Origin: Candidatus Woesearchaeota archaeon
GTDB taxonomy: Archaea; Nanobdellota; Nanobdellia; SCGC-AAA011-G17; GW2011-AR20
Length of the DNA: 37,183 nt
NCBI GenBank assembly: GCA_016181245.1
Contig: JACOZR010000007.1
Location: 1-37,183, forward strand
Reading direction: 5' to 3'
Each line of letters starts with the position of its first letter. Within the stretch, counting starts at the first letter, position 1. A model generated the notes under the pieces. The model ran no database searches. It was not told the DNA's origin and worked only from the letters and a program-made list of their open reading frames with translations. The position numbers and the translations under genes are program-made. Shown here one piece after another: positions 36,436 to 37,183 of this stretch.

Positions 36436-37005
36436 ATGGCAGTTCAAGATTTAAGCAAAAAAGGTAGAAAAAAATGGTACACCATTACTGCTAGTTCCAA
36501 CTTTAATGAAAGACCACTAGGTGAAACTTTGTCTTATGAACCTGAAAAATTAGTTGGAAGAGTTGTAAGTGTTAATTTGTCTAATTTAACTGGGAATTTG
36601 AAAGCTCAGAATATTAAAGTTAGTTTTAGGGTTAAAGAAATTAGAGACAATCATGCTGTTACTGAACTTATAGGTTATGAAATGTCTTCATCTTATATTA
36701 AAAGAGTTGTGAGAGCTGGAAGAGATAGGGTTGATCTTTCTTTTTCTGGCAAGACTAAAGATGGTGTTGATATTATTGTTAAGCCATTTTTATTAACTAA
36801 ATTTAATACTCATAGATCTATAAAAACTGCTTTGAAAGAAAGATGTAAAGCCTTTTTTGATAAATATCTGAGTGAAACTGATTATCCTACTTTGGTTTCT
36901 CAGCTTATTTCTAATAAAATTAACCAAGATATGAGAGAAGCTTTAAACAAGGTTTATCCTCTAGGAAATGTAGAAGTTAGGGCTATGAAGAGAATTCTTG
37001 GCTAG
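36436..37005 (+). CDS. rps3ae: Ribosomal protein eS1 (S3Ae)
   Basis: KKWYTITASSNFNERPLGETL, KTALKERCKAFFDKYL, PLGNVEVRAMKRILG. Confidence 0.93.
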   Translation: MAVQDLSKKGRKKWYTITASSNFNERPLGETLSYEPEKLVGRVVSVNLSNLTGNLKAQNIKVSFRVKEIRDNHAVTELIGYEMSSSYIKRVVRAGRDRVDLSFSGKTKDGVDIIVKPFLLTKFNTHRSIKTALKERCKAFFDKYLSETDYPTLVSQLISNKINQDMREALNKVYPLGNVEVRAMKRILG

Positions 37006-37183
37006 TTTTGTACTCTCGTTTGGTTTGATAATAACCTTGATAAGTATGCTCTAATGGATCGTAAATAACAACTACTTCAAATGGAATGTCTCCATAGATT
37101 GCATGACCTTTTTCAGTAGCTTCTTTATGTATTTTTTCTAATTCTTCTTTTGAAATAAATGGAGCTGCGCCGTTTCTTAATTT
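36983..37183 (-). CDS. C-terminal fragment of an unidentified protein, truncated by the right window edge
   Basis: Open minus frame ...KLRNGAAPFISKEELEKIHKEATEKGHAIYGDIPFEVVVIYDPLEHTYQGYYQTKREYKTSQEFSS*; overlaps the eS1 3' end by 23 nt. Confidence 0.6.
   Translation of the reverse strand, partial: KLRNGAAPFISKEELEKIHKEATEKGHAIYGDIPFEVVVIYDPLEHTYQGYYQTKREYKTSQEFSS

Noticed and set aside
1-37183. CRISPR arrays, rRNA genes, transposases
   Set aside because: No regularly spaced direct repeats, no rRNA-like conserved segments and no transposase motifs were seen while reading both strands.

Overview
This is a 37 kb AT-rich archaeal chromosomal window. Gene content and extreme gene packing suggest a DPANN-type genome; that placement is inference. 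The recognisable core genes are:
- the GINS–eL42–eS27–aIF2α–Nop10–PAC2 cluster on the minus strand (two of its genes, eS27 and Nop10, are missing from the supplied ORF track)
- TruD
- FtsY and SRP54
- chorismate mutase
- Bud32
- uS15 and eS1
- a tRNA gene

The accessory content includes a giant truncated surface protein, a membrane/lipoprotein cluster (5.1–9.6 kb), two TrmB-like regulators, an operon built around a secreted M64-type metallopeptidase (19.4–26 kb), a VapBC-like module, and many small orphan proteins.

The strongest unusual signals are:
(1) a tRNA-Gln(UUG) gene that folds into a clean 73-nt tRNA only if three introns (20, 12 and 29 nt) are removed, from the D-arm/26 junction, position 37/38 and the T-arm 53/54, each with a bulge-helix-bulge-like junction;
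(2) a 448-aa LAGLIDADG intein, carrying an apparent HTH domain, inserted directly after the SDAH metal-ligand motif of an endonuclease Q-like PHP protein;
(3) a displaced, mostly synonymously diverged copy of the SRP54 C-terminal tail on the far side of the VapBC-like module;
(4) an apparent single-nucleotide frameshift splitting the signal peptide from a coiled-coil/TM/zinc-ribbon receptor-like protein;
(5) two similar pairs of tiny membrane-protein genes beside ftsY.

All assignments come from reading motifs by eye. No database search or folding program was run.
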